In this document: positions 24,150-35,900 of the stretch, piece by piece
Layout of the letters: every line of letters begins with the position of its first letter
Position numbering within the stretch: the first letter of the stretch is position 1
Source of the DNA: Branchiostoma lanceolatum
Lineage: Eukaryota; Chordata; Leptocardii; Amphioxiformes; Branchiostomatidae
Assembly (NCBI RefSeq): GCF_035083965.1
Contig: NC_089728.1
Coordinates: 17,299,955-17,363,954, forward strand
Direction of reading: 5' to 3'
Length of the DNA stretch: 64,000 nucleotides
Position numbers and translations under genes: made by a program
The notes under the pieces: model-generated
Database searches by the model: none
What the model was told of the DNA's origin: nothing
Seen by the model: only the letters and a program-made list of their open reading frames with translations

Positions 24150-27100
24150 ATGGGAAAATATAAACAGTGGTCTCATGAAATGGCACCACAAGACTACCAA
24201 GCTACCCCCGACAACCTGCCTGGTGCAACCACTATCCCTGTCATCAGGCACGAGGCAGAGGGGAGTAGTGAGCAGCTAAACAGCACCAAGAAGCATCCCA
24301 GTCCTGTTAGCAGTAGAGGTAGGCTGATCCACCCTTGTTTTACAATGGAATGGTCTAAGAAGGCTGAAGTATTACAAGATACATAACGGGGGCACTGAGA
24401 CTATTGAAATGAAAAGTTTTGGGCTCTAGAACAAGGGGGAAAATTAAATTCAATATATTACTGCAGCTATTTGCTGCCAAGAGTAATAGAAATGTATAAA
24501 AAATGAAAATTGCTCAACATTTGTAAAATATCTGACCCCAAAAGTACAAAAAGACTGCTGATCACAGACTAATCTCTTACAAGGGAGAAGGCAAAAAAAT
24601 GAGATATTGATACAATATCCCTACAGGTATTCCATGGAAATGGTAGCAAAAGATTAACCCTTCAACATCCGTAAGGGACTTCCTTGTCCTAAAACCAATC
24701 CAGTTCAGGTTGTAATTGATAAAGAGCTCCACTTCTAAGGTCTTGCCAAAAAAGGTTACAAACAGTCACTGAAATATTCTGTTCACAGACTAGATAACAA
24801 GATCACCACCAGGATCTATATACAATCAACAGCCGACATTTCGGTGAAAGCCTGTCACATTCCTCAGAGTAATACTGTTCACAGACTAACCCTCAGTCTT
24901 TCCCCCTAGCCTCTCCCACAGCAGAACACCAGCAGATGCACAGTATCCACATCCAGGTGGAGAGACTCAGTCTGAAGGACGGGTCCATGCAGGACGGACC
25001 CGCCAGTCTCAACGTGGAGATCAACAGCTCCCCCGAGGGGACGGTAAAGAACCCCTCCGCAGCAGGGGGTGGGGAAACGGGTGAACCGGATGACCATGGA
25101 AGTGAGTACATATCTCTTACGTCAGGGACACATTCCCAAACCAGGGCTCGGACGAAAGGAACGAGTTTGCAGGAACGAAAAATAAAAGAATTGCAATTAT
25201 ACTCAAGACAAATTTTTTTTGTTCCGTTGTCCTTTGTAAAGTTTGTATTATTCCTTCCATGTTTGGATATTTGAACCTGCAGCTGGCGTTACTGGGAGTT
25301 TGGATATTTCTTGGTGTTCCTATACGATACTACATGTATTCCTTTTTCACTGTTCACAGCATAAATAAACATGGGGTACTCAAATAGTATGTTCTGATGA
25401 GATGGTTGTGTTTGTAATTTCTGTTTGTTAAAGCAGAAGAAACAGCCAATTGCTGGCTTGTCACGATTAAGTTGTTCCTGCCCACATTCTAAAGATTTTT
25501 TTGTTGTTGCTGAATGTCATCTGCTCTTCTGTCAAATCAAGTACCTATTTTTGACAGGTGTCAATCTCTCTCAGTTGCCATCAACATGTAGAAGTGCCTT
25601 TCCCAAGGGCACAACATTGGGGCATGGCAAGTATCGAATCCGGAACCTATTGGTTCTGAACCCAATGCTCTAACCACAGCAATGCCAATAATTAATTACT
25701 GATTGATTGTGAATTAAGAACTTAATATTTTATTCAATCATTCCATTGTTTGCAGGTGCTGCAGAGTCTGTAGCCCTCCCAGGTGAGGAGGGAGGAGAAG
25801 AAGAGACATCAGGGGTACCTACAGAGGAGGCAGCAGCCTGGCAGAGGGGGGAGGAGGGGGAGGAGTCAGAGGGAGAGCAGGAAGAGGTGAGGGTCAACCA
25901 ATGGATGATTAACGTTAATGCTACGATCACATTTGTGTAGGGGGTATAACCCTGGCCAAGCTCCGAAGCCACAAATTTGTCCCGGTGGACCACCGGATAT
26001 GGGTACCTCTCGGTGCTTCACAATTAGCCTACAACGTCTATTTGTCGACGGGTCCAAGGATGATTTTAACTGCGGGTTAAAAGAATCCTGGGGCCTGGCT
26101 GTGCCCAAAGATAGCCTGGTACCCACAGGGTGTCCCACAGGACCACATAGGGGGAAACCCCAAAAAAGCTCGTAAACTACTTGGTTGGGCCCCTTTTTCC
26201 AATTGTGACCAAAGCATTAAACATAGATTCTTATCCTCTTGCATTGTTTATTTATTGTACTAAATCATAATATTTGTCCAGCTAATGGATGCTTATTTCA
26301 TATATCCCAGCAAGCTGCTAGGTTAACTTGAACATCTACACCTGGTAAGTTCTGCAGGCCCTGCAGTTTTGAATGTGATAGCAAGGTGGCGTTTTTGATA
26401 TGCTGTGAATTGATGTATGAAGGCAACCACACTATAGGAAGTGACTTTCTTTCTACTGCAATGATGTTCAGGAACCATACCTATATCAGGATGATTGGCA
26501 GGAAGAAGACAGTGACAGAGAAGGCAAACTTTCTATCTTAAGCACCAATCACTTGGGATGTGATGCACCAACAAGATACATTTTGACCAAACAATTCCCA
26601 AGCTACATAGAAGTGTTACACGACCACATTAAGAGTGCACATGCACCTGTTACTACGGCACCCAACTGGTTGGCCATGACCTGGCACCATTGTTTCATGG
26701 TCTCTAGTTTGTCTATATCACTTTCATGTTTGTCCATGGCAGAGGAAAGACTAAAGTTTAAACTCTGACGGAAAATGATAAAAAAAGAATGTAGAAGATT
26801 TAGAAAAAAAGATTAAAAGATATATGTCATTTATATGAAAAAAATACACTTTAATTTTTAAACAAAAAGGTGATTGCACAAGAAAGTTGACAGAGAAAAT
26901 GCAAAATGAATTGAAAAAAATATGCACGAACTGAAAAAAATATTATTAATAGTAACATTTCCATGCACATACCTCAAAATCAATTTTGGCTAATTGTGGG
27001 AGGGCAACTTGTAAAGGTGTGTTAACACCTGTTTTGCCCTCCCTTTCACGTTGTGACAAACTCAAATAAACAATAACTAGCTAAAAGTTTACATTTGGCT

Positions 27101-30100
27101 TGTCCTTGGTGCTGACTTTTGTGTTGTTGTTCCCCCAGACTGTCCCTGGTGCAGGAGAGGCTGAAGCCAGTCAGGACCAGTCTCAACTGGATTCAGGAGG
27201 TCCCCAACTGACCGTCTCCCGCCACTCTACGCCGCAACCGAATGTCGCACTCATAAAAATCGTCAAGGGCGACAGAGGTCCACGGCGCAGAGACGAGTAT
27301 GTTATTTCTTTGTATTTTTTTCACTGTAGCGCCCGTTTCAGAATGGTATCAACCACATTTTTGCATGACATGCTGTTGTTTGTTTTCTTTAAAAGGTAGA
27401 AAAGTATAACATAATGTAATTTTGAACTCAGTTTTAACCTACCAAGTAGTCAGTGAAAATTTGTTCTTTACAGCAGCATTGGAGTGCTAAAAGTTCATTT
27501 TCTTTGAAAACCCATGACAGAAGAAAACAGCATTTTGCTTTAAAAATTACCCACTTTGTACTTAGTTTGTACCCCAGTTTCCTACATCCATTTGTCTTAC
27601 TGATTGAATTATTTTCTCTTCTTTTCCTATTCAGTGTATTCAACACCAAATTTGACAATCCAGAAGAAGAGGAGTCACAAATACAATCAAGTGAGCAATT
27701 CGATGAGGGACAGATACAAGATGGCGAATGGGTCCCTCGGGTTGATGAGGATGCTGATGACAACGATGATGATGATGATGATGATAAACATGGTGGTAAC
27801 AATGTTGCTGAAGGAGAGTCATACACGAGGAGTTACGGAGAGTTCAATGTGACCGTTAGGACTGTGGAGAAAAATGGAGAATCTCTCCAGCCGGAGTCGG
27901 GAGACAGAGGAGAGGGGAGAACCAGGGGGAGAAAACAGGACAGCAACAGAACGATGATCGGAGGGCTCAGGAGAAAAGGAAAACCGGAGGGCGGGTATGT
28001 GGACGCAGAACCCAAAGCAGGTGAGAACTGCCACTCTACATTATAATGTTTACCTTCTTGGAAGGGAAACATATTTTGCTACGTTTCTTTTCCCTCTTCT
28101 TCTTCCTCTTCTTCCCTTCCAAACAAATAAGGTCAATGACCTGGACCAGATAGCTGTCACCATGGTTACTGGTAAAGTAGAAGACACCCTGTGGTGTTGG
28201 ATTACATTGTACATCATGTAGCAGGTGCTGGAGGGACCTGGTAACCTTATACATGAAATGTGTTTGAGTAGCAGTGAGTTGTTTGGCTAGACCGTGCGAA
28301 GGTAAATATTTTGTATTTGCTTGCAAATGTTACCATTCTGGTTTCTCCTTTACATTCAAGAATATGAGAAAATACAAACATCAACTAGAAATTCCTGTTA
28401 TTGGTCAGTACCATTTTGAAGGAAAGCCACACCTTGAACACATTAAAAAAGGTACCACATGTGTTTAGAAATAGTGTTTTTAGAAAATAGTGGAGGTTCA
28501 TCTTAATCTTTTCCTTGCTGCTTAACCCTGTAACAAATACAAATTCACTGACTACCTTCGCAGGCTAAAGGTTAGTAGTAGTAGTCACTGTAGTAGTAGT
28601 AGTACGTGCACAGGCCAGCACCTTGCTATGGGTTATACCGCCCTTTTTTCGGGGTGAGATACCTATTCCTTGGCTGTCATACAAGACGGAGATGCACCAG
28701 TTCTCCCGTCCAGGTGAATGATGTAAATCTTATGGCTGATACGAGACGGAGGTTCGCCAGGCCTCCATCCGGGTGATTTGTAGTGAATCACCAACTCCAG
28801 ACAGAAGGATTTGGACCATCGCACACCAGGGCATGCCCCTGCTCTAAAGGTTAACTCAGCCAAACTCTTGACCAACAGAGAAAAACAACACTGAAAAATT
28901 TCAAATCCTTTATGCTTCATGCTTTAGGTGGGAGAGGGGATGCAGACTTGGCAGCAGCTACAGAAGAGTACTACAGACAGCTGCATGAAGGGCAGGATGG
29001 TGAGGAGGAAGAGCAGGATGAGGAGGACACAGGAGATGTAGCAGGAAATGATGGAGATGATGCAACAAGAAAATATCCATTCCTAAAGGTACAGTACACT
29101 GAACTTCACCTTCTCCCTAGGCCTGCTGCCTAACTCTGTACGCTCGTTTTCATTCAAATTTACACATTTTGCAAGCCATTACCGTTTGAAGTAAGACATT
29201 CCTGACATTAAGATATGCTACATATAAGGTGACAAACTGTCATTTTTATGACGACTTAAAACTTTTTTGGCTTTCAAAAACGACAGTTTCTCACCTTATA
29301 TGTGGCATATCTTAATGTCAGGAATGTCTTACTTCAAACGGTAATGGAAGTTACAAAATGTGTACATTCAAATGAGAACGAACGTATAACCAATAGGGAA
29401 TTGGGTAACAAATGGCCATTTCAGTGTGCTAGAAAACTAAAGGTTGTTCATAAGCAGCTGTACTAAACTTTCAGACATTACCTAGATTAAGTTCTTGTTA
29501 TGCATGTACCACAATCTAGTTGGCACTCAGGTTCATATATCATATTATAAGTGCCATTAGCCATTTTGAGGCCGTATGGCCAATGGGTTGTTGTCCTCTG
29601 TGTCTTGAGCACTCGTCTGACACTGTATTGGGGGGCGGAGCCCAACTATCTCCTTCTACTGCCTTTTACCTTCCCAACTGAAGTCAGGTACCAGTTTTTA
29701 CACCTAGGCAGAGTGAGGAAAGCAGTATAAAGTGCCTTTCCCACGGATACAACGTCTAGTCAGGAATGCCAGGAATCGAACCCGTGACCTCTCAATCTAA
29801 CCTCCGCTAGCCTAGCCACTGGGCCTTTCAACATCACTCAAATTTATATAGTTTTTGATTACCTATTTATTTTTTTAAATACATTTGTTTCATCTTTAAC
29901 ATCTGGGTGGGCCCTTCAGCCATAAGCTGATTTCTAAGGGGGCCAGAAACACATGAAATAAAACAAATGGGAAATGCAGGAATATTCAACAATGTCACAG
30001 AAAATAACTCAACTAAAGACATATGAGAGGAAATTAACATACCTAAAAACATTTCAATGATAATGAAATGAAATATGACAAGTATAAAATGAGAACTACC

Positions 30101-33100
30101 AATTCTACAAGGTAATATATCGATCAACATTTGCACTAATCTAATTTTGTATGCGCATATTTTGGTTGCAGAAGTTCATGTTCACCTTCATGTCATCGAG
30201 ACAACAGCAGATCTTTGAGAGAAAGTTTGACGAGATTGACCTCGAAGGTCAAGGGGTCATTACCACTGAGACGCTGAAGAGTAGGATGTTTGGGACCTTA
30301 AAAGAGAGAGATCTGGATCTCCTTATGAAGGTATTACTATTAACCTCCATTAACATTGAACCACCAGGTTACATAAAGCCGCCACTTTGTAAAACAGTGG
30401 GTTTGAGAGATCTCTTGTACAGCACCCCCCAGGTATGCACAGTTTAGATATACAAGAGTGCATTATACTGGCGGACGTTGGGTCTGAGATCTGTTTGGAT
30501 GTATCTTTCCAGGGTGGCGGAATTATGTACCTTGGTGGAATTATGTTTAACTTAGTAGATGTTAATTTGTATTCATGTGTCTTCAACTAGAAGTATCGAC
30601 TGATAAAGCTGTGAATTGCACCTTAGTCTTCAATCATTATGATTTCAGATGTATGAATAAGTTTTTCCTGCCTGTTAAAAGATGTGCTTTACTTTGTTGA
30701 AAAATATGTCTTACATTTTTTTCGACTTCAAAATTATTTTAAGTTCCTATCAATGAAATTTATGTTTTTCTACCACTCTAGGTGTTTGACTTGAACAGTG
30801 ATAAGACAATAGACAAGAGGGAGTTTGTGACAGTGGCGGCCCTTAACGACAAACTGAGGGGAATAACGTAAGCACATCCTTTCATTTTTGTATCTCTCTT
30901 ACCATTTCTACAATCTGAGCATTCTTTCCTAAATGTATTGCATCTATCAAAAAAACATCTTTTGTGTCTCTGCCTTGTGGAGATGTCATTTTAATTCCTT
31001 CAATACTTCCCTCATGTTCAGCTATACTAGGAAGTATATCTGTTATGTGTGCTTGTCTTAATGACTAACAAAACATCCAGTTGTATATCATTATAATTTC
31101 TGCTGTTGGCAGTTGGGAAAACTGTTTATTTACTAACTTTGGTTCATCTGTTCTGTTATGTAACATATTCATTTGATTTTTTCCTGTCTGTCAATGTGTA
31201 GTTTGACGCTTAGGCCTTACCAATTTGATATGTTGGTTCTCATATCTAAAAGATAATGCTAGATTGGAAAATCAAAGAAAATAGAGTCTGAGGAGAAAGT
31301 CTGTACCTTGGTACACAAAGTTTCAGGGGATGAACAAAGTTAGAGAAGCGAGCTTTCCTCACAGCCTTCTGTTTTCATGATTTCCGCTCGCTACGGTTTT
31401 ACATAAAATTGTTACAGAACCAACAAATTCAATTGGTGTGGCCTAAGTATGCTATAACTGAGTGGTGTTTGTGAGGACAGGTGGTAAGGGTGACAATGAT
31501 GTCTTCTTTAACCCTGACTGTGCCTGATGTTTCTCACTAGGGGTGATATGCACTTACTTGATGCATTTACTGGTGACAGAAAGGACACAAGGTACCAGGG
31601 TGTGACGTGAAGTGATGTGATGTGAAACTAACAAATACAAAGTTTATGCAACTGGCCTAGATCTTCGATCTTAGACCTTAAGCCCCCCTCTCACTGGACC
31701 CGCGGCACGCTGGCTGTGTTGCTGCATCCTGAACTGAATCTGTGTTACTCTTGACTTCATAATTATGGCAATATCATTCAAAACATGCAAATATGACCAA
31801 AAAGACAACAAAACACTTGTACTCGGAGAGGATTATGTTTTCGGTTGAAAAATCTGTTGGGTGGGTCTGAATGTATGTCAGGAGCATAACTCAAGAAAAC
31901 TTCAATGAATCTTTATGATTTTTGGTAGGTGTATAGTGGTTGTGTAAAGGAAGGTCAAGTTCGAAAATGGTTTACCTTGCGTTTTTCAATAGTACTGCAG
32001 CGGACTTAGCATTTTTTTGTGTTTGTATGTAGGCAAAAAAAGTGACGGAAACGTTGATGGATCTTCATGATTTTTTGCAGGTGTGTAGATGTTGTGAAAA
32101 TGGAGGTCAAGTTCAAAAATGGTTCTCCTGGCACTTTCCGTCGGTACTGCATCGGGCTTTGTGTGGATGTGAATTTTCTTGTGGACAACATAACTCAAGA
32201 AGCTGTTGATGGATCCTTATGATATTTAGTGGATGGGTAGGATTTACCGAAAGGAAGGTCAAGTTCGATAATGGGCCTTCTAGCGGGTACCAAAGGTACT
32301 GCAGCAGAGCTTCAAAATTTAGGGGCATATTTTCTGAAAGTGCTATGGTCATGATTTTTGTGTGGTAGATAGTTCGTGCCACAGAAAGTAAGTTCTGTAA
32401 ATTTTGGCCCCCTAGCGGCTTGTTAAGAACCGCAGTGGGTGTTTTTGTTTTGACATTCGGACATGAATAACTTGAGAATGGGTTGACAGATCGTCGTGAT
32501 GTTTGGTATGTAGAGAGCTCGGATGGTACTTTACATAATCAATGACTAATTATGCAAATAAGGAGCTAATTTGCATAATTAGTCAGGAAAGTTTGTTAAC
32601 CCACTGCCTTTCAATGGGACATGGGACAGTGTCAGGTCATGTAAACAGATAGCCTTGCATAAACGTACATGTAGGTCAAATAAATAAACTATTCTCCAAG
32701 CAGAGGTGTGGGTCCTGCTGGTTTTTGACGCGTTCAGTTTAAGCATTTTTGTTCAACACGGTTGGCGACATAATGAAATAGGGACAAAATAGAAAGCCTG
32801 ACTAGAAACACCTAAAAACGTGCCAGATTTATTCTATTCATATGTATTGACTGTACTATTTCATCATCACTTTCAACTTTCAACACTGCCATATCGAACC
32901 TTTGTGGCCCATATAATATCAAGATACTCATATTTTTTCATGACCAGTTATAACATATATCAGCACACTCTACACATATACTAGTCCTGTACCACCAAAT
33001 GATTTTTAACCCTATCTTAACTGGACTCATTCGCCCAATCATAACGTCCAAATGGTATGGTGCATGATCAAATTTGCAGGGGGTGATAGGCACGTAAATA

Positions 33101-35900
33101 TAAATCACTTTCCATAATAAGCCTTGATTATTTGGCGAAGATAATGTGTTTGTGGAACTCTAGTTTGTCAATGAAATTCGTTGAGTGCATTGTCAATTTG
33201 ATCGGCCGCTTTGAATTGAAAAAAAAAAATGATATGGAAACGACAAGCAGGAAAAATGGACAAAAAGAGACTACCCTTAGGATTTATAAATAAATGAATA
33301 GAGTAAACTATGCCACTCGCCTGTTCTGTGGACATTTTTGTATTCTTAAAAAAAACGAAATTGCAAAGTAGGCAATAGGCTGATAGACCCAAGGCTACTG
33401 AAGTTTGTGTGGCTGCTGAGAAATTTGTTGAAATATGCTATAGCAACTGATTGCTGTGTTGTGCTGTGTTGTGCTGTGTTCCTCTGTCTCAAAATTAACC
33501 TTTTTACATGTGTGGTGACTTATATATCACATGTAGTATTGTTTCTGAGATCATCTACAACATTAACAAGTTTTCTTACATTACTTTTGCAGTACGCTGA
33601 GCCCAAATGATCCACTAGAGCTGAATCTTGACAAGCTGGCCTTCCACATACAGGCCTACAAGGAGATGTTTCAGGTACGTGACAGCATAACTGTTCACAA
33701 CAAACTGATCATTGTCAGTATCATCATCCAACTGTCATAAGCACCCCCATGATCATTAAGATCCTTTTGTGACCTTAGTTCTTGCTGTATCCCATCATAA
33801 CTTTTTGCCGTACCCAATGACGGACATCGCACGGCCTGACAATGTGTTGTCACTCAAAAGTCGTGTCTAACTACCCTGGACAGCAACGTCATACACAGTT
33901 TCATGTAGACAATGCCAAGGTAAAATTTCCTGACCACCTCTTTGCCAAGGAGAGTTTTTTTTACAAATCTCCCCAAATCTTGAGAACATTTTTGTTGACA
34001 AATGTGGTCTAGAGTGCTCACGGGGTCTGCAGGAATGTTCTCAATATTACATGCAACATGACAAAATCAATGTAAATCTTATGTTCCATATCGTAGTAGC
34101 GTGCGTAAGTCCAATGGTTAGCAATCCTGCCTCTAGACCAAGAGGCCATCAGTTTGGATCCTGGCTGTGCCACTCACCCTACATATGCATGCTACCGGAA
34201 AGGGTCACCATTATTAGGATGGGACGTGAAGCCGTGGTCCACTGTTCATTGTGCCAGTCAAAAAGAGCTAGGGGAATTTCCCCGGTACAATGAACCTGTA
34301 AATACTGTACATAGCATCTGTCTTCTCTATCACGACCAGTGGAAAAATAGCTTTTCAGTGAGCTTTTCTGCTTTGAGGTCACTTTCATCACTTTTTCTAT
34401 GCCCTTTTCCCGCTCTTTCATGGGACACCTGTACTGTCCGTCCCTCCCCGCAGGTGGTTGACACAGACGGAGACGGGCGCCTGACGATGGAGGAGATCAT
34501 GTTACTGCTGTCCGCAGCTGTAGGGACGCAGGTGGGAACAGACAAGGAGCTGGTCAGGGCCATCATCAAGGTGTTGGATAAGGACGGAAATGGTGAGTTC
34601 TCAAAACCTTTTTTTTAACTTTAGGCCACACCAATTTTTGTTTCTTCTTGGAATAGCCTCTCATGTTTTTCCCATTTTGAAAAATAATTGGGTCGCTATT
34701 CCCAGTCGTAAATTTTTACTCACGATTTTACTATTTTGTTCAGTTGTAAAACTCAATAGCCACCAAAATAGATTATAAAGGCCTGCACATACCTAAAAAG
34801 TGTGGTGCCGTCGCATTTTATCAAAAGTTATAATTTTTCAGTTATTAAAGCTATTTCATAATATCAATCCATGTATTACATGACAAAAGGTAATTTTGTT
34901 ACTGAAATTATAGCTCTAGATCAAAGAAAGGGGTGCATTGCATAAAATGAGCCATACAAAGCTGAAATTTGAATAATCCTCTTATTCTTTATGTTATGTA
35001 CAGTACATGTAAACCCTAATCTTCACCCCAGACTATTTGCGAAAAATTTTATTTTTCTGAAAAAATCCAAGAAGCAACAAATGAAATTGGTATGGCCTTA
35101 AGTATAAGATACATACATTATGTCATGCAAATCCAAAGGTTGTGTGAAGGCTGTCTGGTATTGCTTAGGAATGTCTTTTATGATACAAGAATATCCAGGA
35201 TACATCTAATAAACTGAAGCATTCTAAAACTTAATGTTGTAATTTTTCTCCATAAATTGAAATCATTGCAAAGTAATATGTATAGGTAGTGGATGCTTCT
35301 CCGACTCATACTGTCAGATATGGTTCCAATTAGCTGATAACAGGCTCAAATCCTGGGAAGGGCATCTCGGTTGGGGCTGCACCAGTCTTTCGGAAGGGTC
35401 ATAAAATAGAGGTCCTGTATTTATCTAAGGGAAGGGGCTAGCAACCCCTCCCTGTGAAAATGTACCCTGCTACAGCAAGGAAACCTGTCGACCTATTTGC
35501 CACTAGGCACTTACGACAAGGCTGTAAACAACAACAAAAGAGAATTGAATATTTTTTTGGTGATGCCTCAGAGGCGAGCCTAATAGTGTGCAGTCTGCAA
35601 GAATTCTAGGGATTGTGCAGAAATGTGTCCACAGGAATTTCAGTCCACAGGACGATAACTCAAGAATGCCTGGACAAATTATCTTCATATTTGGTAGGTG
35701 GGTAGGTTCTTGCGATACCTCGAAATGATTAGATTTTTTGTTTTTGTTTTGCAGGCTCTATAGACTTTGTGGAGTACCTCTCCTTCATCCCGTTCTTCCT
35801 CCACATCCATCAGTACATCGTGCAGCGTCCAATCAGCATCACCGACGTGGAGAACGCTCGTCAGGCCGTCCAGAAGGCTCTGTCCAGGAGAAGCCTATGA
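24150..35900 (+). CDS. Acidic multi-EF-hand calcium-binding protein (about 602 aa)
   Basis: Exons: 24150(24143)-24318, 24910-25101, 25756-25886, 27139-27296, 27635-28020, 28928-29088, 30172-30330, 30782-30867, 33593-33674, 34454-34592 and 35755-35900 (TGA). All junctions are phase-consistent, 603 codons in total. The N-terminal about 400 residues are low-complexity, very acidic and Ser/Gly-rich, including a run of aspartates (27745-27790). The C-terminal about 200 residues hold four EF-hand-like loops. The first (FDEIDLEGQGVITTE) lacks the usual final Glu. The next three (DLNSDKTIDKRE, DTDGDGRLTMEE, DKDGNGSIDFVE) have the canonical calcium-ligand pattern. No signal peptide or membrane segment is seen, so it is probably an intracellular calcium sensor. 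The family is not identified. The start is uncertain: ATG at 24150 lies 7 bp into an exon with a good 3' splice site, so a 5' UTR exon or exons of the preceding gene may lie upstream. AATAAA is at 37086-37091. Confidence 0.75.
24792..24872 (-). mobile_element. Small retroelement-type insertion with 14-bp target duplication
   Basis: The word ctgttcacagacta flanks both sides (24778-24791 and about 24874-24887). Read on the minus strand, the insert contains ctgaggaatgtgacaggctt followed by tcaccgaaatgtcgg, a stem followed by a GAAA-type end resembling the hairpin at 63947-63976. A long direct repeat with a short insert suggests a 5'-truncated LINE- or Penelope-like insertion. Confidence 0.5.
25540..25690 (-). 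mobile_element. tRNA-derived SINE fragment
   Basis: Minus strand: gctgtggttagagcattggg (A-box region), then ggttccggattcgatac (B-box region) and the body word gggcacttct/cttgggaaagg shared with other SINEs here. It is intronic, just before the exon at 25756. Confidence 0.6.
26471..26608 (+). other. Candidate optional exon of the EF-hand gene
   Basis: A 3' splice site, gatgttcag, is followed by an open, acidic, phase-0 frame (EPYLYQDDWQEEDSDREG) matching the phase left by exon 25756-25886. The frame continues to a TGA at 26766-26768. The only phase-0 donor seen is weak (GAA/gtgtta at 26608). It could be an optional exon, an alternative terminal exon or chance. Confidence 0.3.
29139..29386. 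mobile_element. Hairpin MITE inserted at a TA dinucleotide inside an older repeat
   Basis: Arms of about 100 bp (tacgctcgttttcattc, ..., tgacattaagatatg) are repeated inverted from about 29285 to 29386 around a loop of about 45 bp. The flanks join as ctctgta/accaatagggaattggg. This is exactly the uninterrupted sequence found at 58300-58325 and, inverted, at 14880-14905. The empty sites show insertion at TA. Confidence 0.8.
29560..29840 (-). mobile_element. tRNA-derived SINE, minus orientation
   Basis: Same family as 4205-4462. Minus strand: tggctaggctagcggagg, cacgggttcgattcc, then the body ctctgcctaggtgtaaaaac and ggtacctgacttcagttggg. Confidence 0.7.
30340..30570 (+). repeat. About 220-bp dispersed element, copy 1
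   Basis: It shares ordered words with the inverted copy at 60905-61137: gttacataaa/gccgccactt, gggtttgagagatctcttgt, gcacagtttagat, gagatctgtttgga, ggcggaattatgtac. Near-terminal copies of the word for tacataa..ccgccac make the element partly palindromic. It starts about 10 bp after the exon 30172-30330 donor. Confidence 0.7.
31213..31443. mobile_element. PIF/Harbinger-like MITE, GGCCACACCAATTT family
   Basis: Left ggccttaccaatttgata and right inverted aattcaattggtgtggcc, flanked by TTA on the left and TAA on the right. Related to 34624-35097 and 56354-56838. Confidence 0.6.
31830..32600. repeat. Composite repeated block, diverged units
   Basis: Several diverged units carry the words aactcaagaa, gatggatc(c/t)t(c/t)atgat, aaggtcaagttc, and ggtactgcagc. 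The block ends with tgactaattatgcaaataa and gcataattagtcag. Similar ends occur near 37340-37380 and similar middles near 7650-7900. I read it as an old dispersed repeat with internal tandem structure. No open frame spans it. Confidence 0.5.
34090..34310 (+). mobile_element. tRNA-derived SINE
   Basis: tRNA-like head: cgtaagtccaatggttagca, then the B-box-like gtttggatcctgg. The body carries tgtgccactcaccctacat and ggggaatttccccggtaca. It lies in the intron before the EF-hand exon 34454. Confidence 0.55.
34624..35097. mobile_element. PIF/Harbinger-like MITE with perfect TTA duplication
   Basis: Inverted termini are ggccacaccaattt (left) and ggccataccaattt (right, complemented), flanked by TTA at 34621-34623 and 35098-35100. 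It is 474 bp long with no transposase frame. It lies 31 bp after the donor of the EF-hand exon 34454-34592. A sister copy is at 56354-56838. Confidence 0.75.
35270..35525 (+). mobile_element. Probable SINE-like repeat
   Basis: A B-box-like ggctcaaatcctggg is followed by the body words ggaagggtcataaaatagag and gtcgacctatttgcc. The tRNA-like head is degraded. Call made on texture only. Confidence 0.35.

Noticed and set aside
25918..26175. 85-codon plus frame after the exon 25756-25886
   Set aside because: It starts downstream of a good donor, has no splice-site support or domain, and reads like anonymous intron sequence.
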